The notes under the pieces: model-generated | What the model saw: only the letters and a program-made list of their open reading frames with translations | What the model was told of the DNA's origin: nothing | Database searches by the model: none | Position numbers and translations under genes: made by a program | Assembly: GCA_002319915.1 (NCBI GenBank) | Contig: DCFQ01000050.1 | Coordinates: forward strand, 1-64,000 | DNA from: Bacteroidales bacterium UBA1800 | GTDB lineage: Bacteria > Bacteroidota > Bacteroidia > Bacteroidales > VadinHA17 | Length of the DNA stretch: 64,000 nucleotides | Direction: 5' to 3' | Part shown: positions 54,630-62,289 of the stretch, piece after piece | Position numbering within the stretch: the stretch's first letter is position 1 | How the letters are laid out: the number at the start of each line of letters is the position of its first letter

Positions 54630-55796
54630 ATGAAACGAAAACCTTTGAGCCGCAGACAGTTTGTGTCGATTATAAGCGCCGGGAGCGCATTGCTTGCAGT
54701 AAATCCGCTCGCAGCACGGCCATCTGCCAGGTCTAGGCAGGAATCAAAGCCTGCAACCAATATTGCAGACGCCGCAAAAACACCCCGGAAACCAGGTTCA
54801 ATGCCTGGAAAATTCCCCGGGAAGGTCGTCATGACAGCCAACTCAAGGTCGGTGGTGAATGATGAGCCCGTTGAAGCTGAAGCCTACCTGATGCTCCAGA
54901 CCGCAATCACCAGGCTTTCGGGCAAAAAAGACCTGAAATCGGCATGGAGGACATTTGTGAAGCCGGGCGAGAAAATTGGGCTCAAGGTTAACCCTGTCGC
55001 GGGGAAGCTCCTCTCAACCAGCCACGCAGTGGTGAAATCGGTTGTGAGACAATTAACGGAAAGCGGTATAAAAAAGGAAGATATTATTATCTGGGACAGG
55101 AGGATGCCCGATCTGAAAGATACCGGGTTCACTTCAGAGAATTATCCGGGAATCAAGATCCTGGCCACCGAAGTCCAGGATGAGAATGGGTCGTTTGTCG
55201 ATGCCTCTGGAAAATTCCACTCTGAGAAGATTATCGACAGGGACTGGTATTACTGGGCCGATGAGGAAGGTGTGTACGATGCCGAAACGATGCCATACAT
55301 GGTCAATGGCGGGAAGTACTCCTATTTCACGGGAATCGTCACAAAAGAGGTCGATAAGATTATCAACATCCCGATTCTCAAAAATGCCGGCGGCTCGGTA
55401 ACTAATGCAATGAAAAACCTTGCCTTCGGATCAATCTCAAATACCGGACGCCTTCATACCCACCTTTGGAACGAAACATGCGCTGAGGTCTGTGCATTTT
55501 CGCCGATCCGCGATAAAGTGGTTCTCAATATCTGTGATGCCCTGCGCGGATGCTTCAATGGGGGGCCGGCGGCTAACCCGCAGTTCATCTGCAACTACAA
55601 TGCGTTGCTTGTTTCCACTGATCCGGTCGCCATGGACAGGATCGGCTATGATATTATCGCTGCAAAAAGGATCAGGGAAGGAATCCAGAAGGCCCCGGCA
55701 CCCGAATCCCTGAAATTTCTTGCAATGGGCACATCCCTCGGACTGGGAGTGTCCGACAGGACAAAGATCGCGCTCGATACGGTTGACCTAGGCTGA
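54630..55796 (+). CDS. Tat-exported DUF362 protein
   Basis: 388 aa. A twin-arginine signal is present (SRRQFVSIISAGSALLAV, residues 7-24), implying export in folded form, probably with a cofactor. The DUF362 core shows GLKVNPVAGKLLSTSHAVV, IIIWDRRMPDLKDTGF, IINIPILKNAGGSVTNAMKN and CDALRGCFNGGPAANPQF. Unlike the DUF362 protein at 6644-7768 it has no ferredoxin cysteine clusters. The next gene (DUF6599-like) is 84 bp downstream on the same strand, an association that may be functional. The reaction is unknown. Confidence 0.88.
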   Translation: MKRKPLSRRQFVSIISAGSALLAVNPLAARPSARSRQESKPATNIADAAKTPRKPGSMPGKFPGKVVMTANSRSVVNDEPVEAEAYLMLQTAITRLSGKKDLKSAWRTFVKPGEKIGLKVNPVAGKLLSTSHAVVKSVVRQLTESGIKKEDIIIWDRRMPDLKDTGFTSENYPGIKILATEVQDENGSFVDASGKFHSEKIIDRDWYYWADEEGVYDAETMPYMVNGGKYSYFTGIVTKEVDKIINIPILKNAGGSVTNAMKNLAFGSISNTGRLHTHLWNETCAEVCAFSPIRDKVVLNICDALRGCFNGGPAANPQFICNYNALLVSTDPVAMDRIGYDIIAAKRIREGIQKAPAPESLKFLAMGTSLGLGVSDRTKIALDTVDLG

Positions 55797-55880
55797 GTGG
55801 GATCCATCCGGGCTCCCGGATTTTATGTTCATGGAAATTTCGGGGAACCGGTATTTAATGCTTTATGGGAAAATTGACTC

Positions 55881-56690
55881 ATGAGTAGATTCTTTGCATC
55901 GGTAGTTATATTAACGATCCTGACGGCGTTCAAACTGCCTGCACAGGAATCATTTCCGGCTTTTGACTTACCCCTGCCCGGAGGTGGTAAGCTGCTGAAC
56001 ACCCGTACATTCAATGGTCCATCCCTTTTCGGGTACATGGACGGCGGAGCTGAGCTTTACCTTGAGTACGGATTCTCAGGCGCGATGATCTGTGAGCTCG
56101 GATATGACGGCGAAAAAATTAAAGCCGAGATATTTAAGATGAAAGGAGTGGAGGAAGCTTTCGGAATATACTCGGTCTCAAAATTCAACTGCAAATCAGA
56201 TCCCCTGACCGCACGGTACGCATGCCAGACTAAATACCAGCTGCAATTCTGCAAGGGGCCTTATTATGTCAGCATTATTTCCGGAGGCGGAACAAGTGCC
56301 GACAGTGTGCGAATGATAACCATCGCAAATGAAATATCCGGGAAAATAGCTGACCCTGAAATTAATTTGAAGGAATATCTTCCATCAGCTTCAGATGAGG
56401 AGATCCGTCATGACTGCGTTCTTGTGAAGGGGAAGCTGGGCATAGTGAACGGAGCCCCTGACCTGGAGGATTATTTTGCAGGCATCAGTGGTTACACGGC
56501 CCTCATCGTGAAAAAACCGGGGGAGAGAATAATATTAGTCAGGTTTGGTGACAGTGAATCCGAGGATAAATTCCTCGAACTTCACAAATGGGGCATTCTC
56601 CGGCCGGAAGAGGGAACCAGGCAGATGCCGGGCGGGGAACGGGTGCAGCTGCTTCAAAAGGATCACCTGTATATTATAATTCCGGACTGA
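55881..56690 (+). CDS. DUF6599-like exported protein
   Basis: 269 aa, signal peptide about 1-21 (cleavage near PAQE). The body is a beta-rich protein with FNGPSLFGYMDGGAELYLEYGF, AEIFKMKGVEEAFGIYSV and QFCKGPYYVSII, a pattern I associate with DUF6599. It is probably periplasmic and encoded with the Tat DUF362 protein just upstream. No catalytic residues can be named. The family assignment is from memory and tentative. Confidence 0.65.
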   Translation: MSRFFASVVILTILTAFKLPAQESFPAFDLPLPGGGKLLNTRTFNGPSLFGYMDGGAELYLEYGFSGAMICELGYDGEKIKAEIFKMKGVEEAFGIYSVSKFNCKSDPLTARYACQTKYQLQFCKGPYYVSIISGGGTSADSVRMITIANEISGKIADPEINLKEYLPSASDEEIRHDCVLVKGKLGIVNGAPDLEDYFAGISGYTALIVKKPGERIILVRFGDSESEDKFLELHKWGILRPEEGTRQMPGGERVQLLQKDHLYIIIPD

Positions 56691-56764
56691 ATGGCAGCCG
56701 GAATTAGCATTTGCATTTATTCTGCCTGAACTGGCAAAAAGTGGTTGAAAGACAAAAAAGTGAA

Positions 56765-56772
56765 TAATTTTG
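56765..56772 (+). promoter_or_regulatory. Putative trxB promoter -7 box
   Basis: TAATTTTG fits TAnnTTTG. GTTG at 56744-56747 is a possible -33 box, but the spacing is only 17 bp. A start near 56779 would leave a leader of about 20 nt. Confidence 0.45.
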
Positions 56773-56798
56773 CAATTTGAATTCAAATCTGGGAAGTA

Positions 56799-57797
56799 AT
56801 GGAACTTTTTAAGCATCTGGAAATTAAAAATGAAAACCAACCGCAGGACATTAAATCCACCGAAAAGGTAAGATGTCTTATCATTGGCTCCGGACCGGCG
56901 GGATACACAGCAGCGATCTATACCGCAAGGGCAAACCTTCGTCCTGTTCTTTATACCGGGCTCCAAATGGGAGGGCAGCTCACAACAACCACTGAGGTGG
57001 AGAACTTCCCCGGCTACCCGGATGGGATTTCCGGGCAGGCGCTCATGGAAGATCTTAAAAGACAGGCTGAAAGGTTTGGGACTGATGTCAGGTTCGGTAC
57101 GGTTACCGACGTTGATTTCACCGGTCCCGTTCACGAGGTCATAGTGGACGGGGAGAAGATGATCGAAGCAAATGCCGTCATTATAGCGACAGGCGCAACA
57201 GCCATGTATCTCGGCCTTGAGGCCGAAACCAGGTACGCCGGGATGGGAGTCTCAGCCTGTGCCACGTGCGACGGATTCTTTTATAAGGGGAAGGATGTTG
57301 CTGTAGTCGGAGGGGGAGATACTGCCGCCGAAGAGGCTACATATCTTGCAGGTATCTGCCGCAAAGTTTACCTGATCGTTCGCCGGAACGAGCTTCGCGC
57401 CTCAAAGGTTATGCAAAGGGAAGTCCTCAATACACCGAATATTGAGATCATGTTTCAACACCAGGCAATCGACCTGTTCGGTGAAAACGGCGTTGAAGGG
57501 GCGGTCCTGGTGAAAAAAAAGGGAACTCCTGAGGAGGAGATCGTGAAGCTTAAGATCGATGGTTTCTTCCTCGCAATCGGGCATAAACCCAATTCGGAGG
57601 TGTTCAGCAAATTCATCGAGACAGACCAGGTCGGGTATCTTAAGACAATCCCTGGCACGACTAAAACACATGTCCCCGGTGTGTTTGCTGCCGGCGACGT
57701 GCAGGATCCTGTCTACAGGCAGGCGGTTTCAGCGGCAGGCACAGGCTGCATGGCAGCCATAGATGCAGAACGTTACCTGGCAGAAATCCATAAGTAA
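56799..57797 (+). CDS. trxB: Thioredoxin-disulfide reductase
   Basis: 332 aa flavoenzyme that reduces thioredoxin with NADPH. FAD motif IIGSGPAGYTAAIYTARA (28-45), redox pair C154-A-T-C157, NADPH motif VVGGGDTAAEEA (about 169-180), and the C-terminal FAD segment GVFAAGDVQDPVYRQAVSA. The N-terminus has about 23 extra residues before the FAD fold compared with E. coli TrxB. It stands alone on the plus strand with its own promoter. Confidence 0.96.
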   Translation: MELFKHLEIKNENQPQDIKSTEKVRCLIIGSGPAGYTAAIYTARANLRPVLYTGLQMGGQLTTTTEVENFPGYPDGISGQALMEDLKRQAERFGTDVRFGTVTDVDFTGPVHEVIVDGEKMIEANAVIIATGATAMYLGLEAETRYAGMGVSACATCDGFFYKGKDVAVVGGGDTAAEEATYLAGICRKVYLIVRRNELRASKVMQREVLNTPNIEIMFQHQAIDLFGENGVEGAVLVKKKGTPEEEIVKLKIDGFFLAIGHKPNSEVFSKFIETDQVGYLKTIPGTTKTHVPGVFAAGDVQDPVYRQAVSAAGTGCMAAIDAERYLAEIHK

Positions 57798-57799
57798 GC

Positions 57800-57893
57800 A
57801 TTCCTCAGTGTCTCCTCAGTGCTCTCTGTGAAACCTGAAGAACTTACACAGAGGATCACAGGGGAGACACAGAGGACACCGAGAACTATACCG
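57800..57893. repeat. Inverted CTCTGTG/CACAGAG repeat
   Basis: TTCCTCAGTGTCTCCTCAG and CTCTCTGTG on the left pair imperfectly with CACAGAGGATCACAGG and CACAGAGGACACCGAG on the right. The repeat fills the 98-bp gap between trxB and the SRPBCC gene. The same short unit occurs at 4084-4112 and 4389-4435. Confidence 0.6.
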
Positions 57894-57895
57894 AG

Positions 57896-58282
57896 ATGAA
57901 AACATTCCAAAAGAGCTACCGGATCAATGCAGAGCCTTCCGACGTTTACTCTGCCCTTACCAACCCCAAAACAATTGAGCTGTGGTCAGGATACCCTGCG
58001 GAGATGTCTGTTGAACCGGGGTCCGAGTTTTCACTGTGGGAGGGAGACATAACAGGAAGGAACATCGAATTTGAAGAGAACAGGAAGGTGGTTCAGGAAT
58101 GGTATTTCGGGGACCAGCCCGAAAAATCCATAGTGACCATAAACATCAGGCCTGACGGAGAATCATCGGTCGTAACAGTGGAGCAGACCAATATACCTGA
58201 CGAGGAATTTGCGGGTATTGCGGAGGGGTGGCGTGAATATTATATAGGTGCGATAATAGGTTTTTTCAACCCTAATTTTTAG
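57896..58282 (+). CDS. SRPBCC (AHSA1-like) domain protein
   Basis: 128 aa. The START/SRPBCC ligand-binding fold is indicated by the opening INAEPSDVYSALTNPKTIELWSG, broken here as residues about 10-32, then FSLWEGDITGRNIEFEENRKVV, VEQTNIP and the terminal helix EGWREYYIGAIIGFF. The AHSA1 branch includes Hsp90 co-chaperone homologues and small-molecule binders. Cytoplasmic. It overlaps the convergent TorD gene by 11 bp at their 3' ends. Confidence 0.85.
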   Translation: MKTFQKSYRINAEPSDVYSALTNPKTIELWSGYPAEMSVEPGSEFSLWEGDITGRNIEFEENRKVVQEWYFGDQPEKSIVTINIRPDGESSVVTVEQTNIPDEEFAGIAEGWREYYIGAIIGFFNPNF

Positions 58283-58976
58283 ATATGCCAGGCTTACCGG
58301 CGTCATTGTTCCCGTCAAGAAGCCTGTAAATATCCTCGCAGCTGGCATAAATCAGCGAAGCTATTCCCTTGTAGCAGTCGGTCATGGCTTTTTCCTGGAC
58401 ATCACTGTTCCACGACGGCAGCCACGTAAAGAGGTGTTCATCTATAAACCGCCTGATCTCATTCTTCATCTCGACCTGACACGCCTCATCATCGAAGCTG
58501 ATATATTTGTCTGTAAGAAGTGTGAGAAACAGGAGCTCGATCCCCAGATGGTCATCCTGGATATTGTAACGCGACCGGAATTTCCATCCGTAAGCGTTGT
58601 AGAAATCGGTGACGGACTCGGACGCTGCTCCGTTCCTTTGATCAGTCAAATGCGATGACTTGAACGGAGGGGCAAGCAACTCCCCGGAGCTCGAAAAGAG
58701 CCTCCTGAAGTCGTCCTGAAGCAGCTTTGTGCAAAATGCCAGGTTTCTGCACGACTCCCTCAGCCTGGAGGCAGCTTCGATAAATCTTGGATTTCCGCTT
58801 GAAACCGGGAGGCTTTTAACAATTCCGTTGGTAATGAAATCATTTACGCACTCCTCCGCAGGTTCATACATTATCATGCTGCCTGCAAAATAAAGCAGCA
58901 TATTATAACCCTTCAGGATATTGTTCTGATCCGATTTGACTATGACTGACATATTGCGATTTTCCAGGTTTTTCAT
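58272..58976 (-). CDS. TorD/DmsD-family molecular chaperone
   Basis: 234 aa, all-helical. Family features: an N-terminal helix pair with YNMLLYFAGSMIMYEP; a central FYNAYGWKF loop; the hallmark DDHLGIELLFLTLLTD; and a C-terminal helical bundle with FIDEHLFTWLPSW. TorD-type chaperones bind Tat signal peptides of molybdopterin or iron-sulfur oxidoreductases and guard them until the cofactor is inserted. No molybdoenzyme is encoded in the window; the only Tat protein seen is the DUF362 protein at 54630. An alternative start is M9 (58952). Confidence 0.85.
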   Translation of the reverse strand: MKNLENRNMSVIVKSDQNNILKGYNMLLYFAGSMIMYEPAEECVNDFITNGIVKSLPVSSGNPRFIEAASRLRESCRNLAFCTKLLQDDFRRLFSSSGELLAPPFKSSHLTDQRNGAASESVTDFYNAYGWKFRSRYNIQDDHLGIELLFLTLLTDKYISFDDEACQVEMKNEIRRFIDEHLFTWLPSWNSDVQEKAMTDCYKGIASLIYASCEDIYRLLDGNNDAGKPGISKN

Positions 58977-59072
58977 AGAGAAGCCGTTTCAGGATTCCCG
59001 ATTTTTCATCCAGTAAAACCGCATGGAAATGGAATTGTTCACCCGGAGTCTAAAAATGCTCCTGAAAGTTAA

Positions 59073-60317
59073 TTACTTTGAGAAGTTGGCAATTTCATTG
59101 GGATATTCATCGTTGTCGATCTTCCTCTTGATTTCCTTGAAGGCCTTGATTGTATACTCCACATCCGCAAGTGAGTGGCCAGCTGTCGGAATGAGCCTGA
59201 GCATCACGACATCCCTTGGAACGACCGGGTAAATTACTACTGAGCAGAAGACATTGAAGTTTTCCCTGAGATCATAGATCAGCTGGGTGACCTGGGTTAC
59301 ACCTCCTTTAAGGAATACGGGTGTTACCGGAGATTCAGTCCTCCCAAGATTGAGACCGGCTTCCTTAAGCCCTTTCTGCAGGGCCCTGACGATAGTCCAG
59401 AGGTTTTCCCTGTACTCGGGGTGAGCCTGGATCAATTCGAGTCTTTTGATTGCACCAAGGGTCATTGCCATAGGGAGCGATTTGGCGTAGATCTGCGAAC
59501 GAAGGTTGTATCTAAGGTAATTTATCACCTCCTTCGTACTTGCGACGAATCCTCCGATCCCTGCCATCGACTTGGCAAATGTGGCAAAGTAGACGTCAAT
59601 CTTGTCCTGGACTCCGAAGTGTTCCCCGGTACCTCTGCCGTTATTCCCCATAGTTCCGAATCCGTGAGCATCATCAACGAGGAAACGGAAATTGTACTTG
59701 CTCTTGAGCGCGGCAATTTTGTCAAGCTTGCCCAGGTCGCCTGCCATCCCGAAGACGCCTTCGGTTATTACAAGTATTCCGCCGCCTGTTTCCTGGGTGA
59801 TCCTGGTTGCCCGCTGAAGCTGCTTTTCGCAGTTTTCAATGTCATTATGCGGAAAAACGAACCGCTTGCCGATATGAAGCCTGAGCCCGTCCATGATGCA
59901 GGCGTGTGATTCCGAATCATATACGATCACGTCATGCCGGTCGACCAGTGCATCAATGATCGATACCATCCCCTGGTAGCCGTAATTCAAAAGATATGCA
60001 TCTTCCTTCTGCTCAAATTCAGATGCCATCTTCTCAAATCGCTCATGATTCGTTGTCTGCCCCGACATCATTCTTGCGCCCATGGGATATGCCAGCCCGT
60101 ACTGTGCCGCAACTTCTGCATCCACCTTCCTGACTTCCGGATTATTTGCCAGGCCCAGGTAATTATTCAGGCTCCACGTAAGTACCTCTTTCCCCCTGAA
60201 CATCATTCTTGGGGCAATCTCCCCCTCAAGTTTAGGAAATGCGAAATAGCCGTGAGCAAAATCCGAATACTGGCCCAGGGCCCCCTTGTTAGATTTGATC
60301 TTATCGAAAATATCCAT
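59073..60317 (-). CDS. Alpha-oxoamine synthase family PLP enzyme
   Basis: 414 aa, fold-type I PLP enzyme of the group that includes serine palmitoyltransferase, 2-amino-3-ketobutyrate CoA ligase and AONS. Residues: H91 (TTNHERFE), the IDALVDRHDVIVYDSESHAC strand with H138 that stacks on PLP, D215/H218 in FLVDDAHGFG and Schiff-base K249 in FATFAKSMAGIGGF. The start MDIFDKIK and this sequence pattern match a branch common in Bacteroidota and distinct from the Bacteroides SPT that makes sphingolipids. It may make a sphingoid base or a related amino-sulfonate/serine lipid. A putative -7 box TAAATTTG lies upstream on the minus strand (60343-60350). Confidence 0.82.
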   Translation of the reverse strand: MDIFDKIKSNKGALGQYSDFAHGYFAFPKLEGEIAPRMMFRGKEVLTWSLNNYLGLANNPEVRKVDAEVAAQYGLAYPMGARMMSGQTTNHERFEKMASEFEQKEDAYLLNYGYQGMVSIIDALVDRHDVIVYDSESHACIMDGLRLHIGKRFVFPHNDIENCEKQLQRATRITQETGGGILVITEGVFGMAGDLGKLDKIAALKSKYNFRFLVDDAHGFGTMGNNGRGTGEHFGVQDKIDVYFATFAKSMAGIGGFVASTKEVINYLRYNLRSQIYAKSLPMAMTLGAIKRLELIQAHPEYRENLWTIVRALQKGLKEAGLNLGRTESPVTPVFLKGGVTQVTQLIYDLRENFNVFCSVVIYPVVPRDVVMLRLIPTAGHSLADVEYTIKAFKEIKRKIDNDEYPNEIANFSK

Positions 60318-60342
60318 TTGAGAAGATTTTAGAAAATTTGCA

Positions 60343-60350
60343 CAAATTTA
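60343..60350 (-). promoter_or_regulatory. Putative promoter -7 box of the oxoamine synthase gene
   Basis: On the minus strand the sequence reads TAAATTTG, matching TAnnTTTG, 26 bp before the ATG at 60317. No clear -33 TTTG is found. Confidence 0.4.
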
Positions 60351-60439
60351 CATTTTACCCGAAATTACCTGATACCTATTTATACCTAATTATTCACACG
60401 ACCTCATACTGCCTATCTGAAAGATAATTATTACGTTTC

Positions 60440-60471
60440 TTTGGCTGGAAAGAAAAAAATCAATATTTTTG
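60440..60471 (+). promoter_or_regulatory. Consensus promoter of the bamD operon
   Basis: TTTG at 60440-60443 and TATTTTTG at 60464-60471, spacing 20 bp: a full match to TTTG-N19-21-TAnnTTTG. The ATG of bamD follows 17 bp after the -7 box, so the leader is very short (about 10 nt). Confidence 0.7.
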
Positions 60472-60487
60472 CGCAACATTTCGAGGT

Positions 60488-61309
60488 ATGAAGGTTAGTG
60501 TATTTTTATTATTGCTGATTCCGGTCTTGGTTAGTTCGTGCGGGGAATATGAAAAGCTGCTTAAAAGCACCGATTATGAGCTTAAAAGGGATAAGGCAAA
60601 AGAGTATTTCCAGGCAAAGCAATATGTCAAGTCATCTGAGCTTCTTGGCCAGGTCCTGCCCAGGTTCCGGGCAACCGAAGAGGCCGAAGAGCTTAACTGG
60701 ATGTATGCTCAGAGCTATTTCGGGATGAAACAATATGATCTTGCTGCAGCCTATTTCAAATCGCTCATTGAACAGTACCCGTACGGGAAACATGCCGAAG
60801 ACGGCACATTCCTCGGCGCACTTTGTGATTACTACCTTTCCCCCAGGGCTGAACTCGACCAGGAAAATACCAGGAACGCAATTGAAGGCTTTACTGTTTT
60901 TATAAACAGGTTCCCGTCGAGCCCAAGGGTAGAAGAAGCTAAAACCCGCATGACTGAACTGCGGGAGAGAATGGTTGAAAAATCATACCTCAATGCCAGG
61001 CTTTATTATGATATGAAGGAATATAAAGCGGCAATTACGGCTCTTTCTAACAGCCTTAAGGAGTTTTCAGACTCTAAGTATAGGGAGGAAATGATGTACC
61101 TGAAACTGAATTCGCTGTATCTTTACGCCGAAAACAGCTATTCGGTCAAACAGAAGGAAAGATACCAGGCAACCCTCGATGAATATTATTCCTTCTTGGA
61201 GGAGTTCCCGCAAAGCAAGTTTTCAAAGGAAGTAAAGAAGATATATCAGGATACGGCCAGGTTTCTGAAAATTGAAAATACAGCCGACAGCCTGATCAAT
61301 AAGAAGTAA
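60488..61309 (+). CDS. bamD: Outer-membrane protein assembly factor BamD
   Basis: 273 aa lipoprotein (lipobox SSC, C18, in LVSSCGEYEKLL). Five TPR-like units follow, with MYAQSYFGMKQYDLAAAYF, FINRFPSSPRVEEAKTRM and EEFPQSKFSKEVKKIY characteristic of YfiO/BamD. It forms part of the BAM complex that inserts beta-barrel proteins into the outer membrane. It is the first gene of a likely operon with rpoZ, coaBC, DUF4835 and recN, 19 bp before rpoZ. Confidence 0.93.
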   Translation: MKVSVFLLLLIPVLVSSCGEYEKLLKSTDYELKRDKAKEYFQAKQYVKSSELLGQVLPRFRATEEAEELNWMYAQSYFGMKQYDLAAAYFKSLIEQYPYGKHAEDGTFLGALCDYYLSPRAELDQENTRNAIEGFTVFINRFPSSPRVEEAKTRMTELRERMVEKSYLNARLYYDMKEYKAAITALSNSLKEFSDSKYREEMMYLKLNSLYLYAENSYSVKQKERYQATLDEYYSFLEEFPQSKFSKEVKKIYQDTARFLKIENTADSLINKK

Positions 61310-61328
61310 AAAGAAGGGAAAAACGATT

Positions 61329-61667
61329 ATGGATTACAGAAAATCTGTTGCACCTACATCTACGGTTACCAGGAATATGGACGATCTGACCACCGACACT
61401 ACCAATACCTACGAAACCGTGATCATTGTTGCAAGAAGGGCAAACCAGATAGCAGTTGAGATGAAGCAGGAACTCAATAAGAAGCTGGAGGAATTTGCAT
61501 CCTATACCGACAACCTTGAAGAGGTCTTCGAAAACCGGGAACAGATAGAGATATCAAAATTCTACGAGCGTCTTCCGAAACCGACCCTGATCGCATTGCA
61601 GGAGCTGGAAGAGGATAAAATATTCTGGAGAAACCCTGATACAGGATCGAGCAAAGGCAAAATTTAG
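61329..61667 (+). CDS. rpoZ: DNA-directed RNA polymerase omega subunit, Bacteroidota type
   Basis: 112 aa. The Rpb6/omega core is NTYETVIIVARRANQIAVEMKQ, broken here as residues about 27-48, followed by a charged helix EEFASYTDNLEEVFENREQ. The protein is longer than E. coli omega and matches the phylum form usually encoded next to bamD and coaBC. It stabilises the beta-prime subunit. The gene ends 5 bp before coaBC. Confidence 0.9.
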   Translation: MDYRKSVAPTSTVTRNMDDLTTDTTNTYETVIIVARRANQIAVEMKQELNKKLEEFASYTDNLEEVFENREQIEISKFYERLPKPTLIALQELEEDKIFWRNPDTGSSKGKI

Positions 61668-61672
61668 CTTTA

Positions 61673-62254
61673 ATGCTGAAAGGCAAGAAAATACTTGTCG
61701 GAGTAACCGGCGGTATTGCCGCTTACAAAACCGCAACCGTTGTACGGCTTCTGGTCAAGGATGGAGCCGAGGTGAGGGTGATCATGACCGATCATGCCAA
61801 AGATTTCGTTACTCCACTGACGTTTTCAACGCTTTCGGGCAACCCCGTGCTTATCGATTTCTTCAACCGGGAGAACGGAAGCTGGAACAGTCATGTTGAC
61901 CTGGGCATCTGGGCCGAACTGTTCCTTATCGCCCCGGCTACCGCAAACACGATTGCAAAAATGGCCAGTGGAGTGGCTGATAACCTGCTCCTCACATCCT
62001 ATCTGTCAGCCCGCTGTCCGGTGGTCATTGCTCCTTCTATGGACATGGACATGCTCGGACACAAGGCAACACAGGAGAATCTCAGGAAATTAAGCTCGTA
62101 CGGGAACAGCATACTTGATGCACCATCAGGAGAGCTGGCCAGCGGGCTTTCAGGCAAGGGCAGGATGGCCGAACCTGAGGATATTGCCACGTTTATCCGC
62201 AGCTGGTTCTCTAAAAAAAAAACTTTGAGCACCTTAAGGGACTTAAAGTCCTGA
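61673..62254 (+). CDS. coaBC: Phosphopantothenoylcysteine decarboxylase domain of CoaBC (frameshifted)
   Basis: 193 aa as read. FMN-binding flavoprotein domain that decarboxylates 4'-phosphopantothenoylcysteine in coenzyme A synthesis. ILVGVTGGIAAYKT opens the fold; H74 (SHVDLGIWAE) is the catalytic His; APATANTIAKMASG and APSMDMDML are the FMN and substrate loops; GKGRMAEPEDI ends the domain. The frame runs into a run of ten A residues (62213-62222) and stops 30 bp later. A -1 shift at the run joins it perfectly to the CoaB domain (next entry), giving a normal fused protein of about 405 aa. The substrate-flap cysteine of E. coli (C158) seems to be Ser here (LASGLSGKGRM). Confidence 0.9.
   Translation: MLKGKKILVGVTGGIAAYKTATVVRLLVKDGAEVRVIMTDHAKDFVTPLTFSTLSGNPVLIDFFNRENGSWNSHVDLGIWAELFLIAPATANTIAKMASGVADNLLLTSYLSARCPVVIAPSMDMDMLGHKATQENLRKLSSYGNSILDAPSGELASGLSGKGRMAEPEDIATFIRSWFSKKKTLSTLRDLKS
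62213..62222 (+). other. A10 run, possible frameshift site in coaBC
   Basis: Ten consecutive A residues at the boundary between the two CoaBC domains. In the upstream frame they read AAA AAA AAA ACT. A one-base backward shift reads AAA AAA AAC TTT, the CoaB frame. The heptamer A-AAA-AAA fits the bacterial -1 slippery pattern. A possible stem, ACTTTGAG (62222-62229) with CTTAAAGT (62242-62249), follows immediately. Homopolymer miscounting is an equally good explanation. Confidence 0.6.
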
Positions 62255-62289
62255 TCAATGCCGGTCCCACCCTTGAACCCATCGATCCG

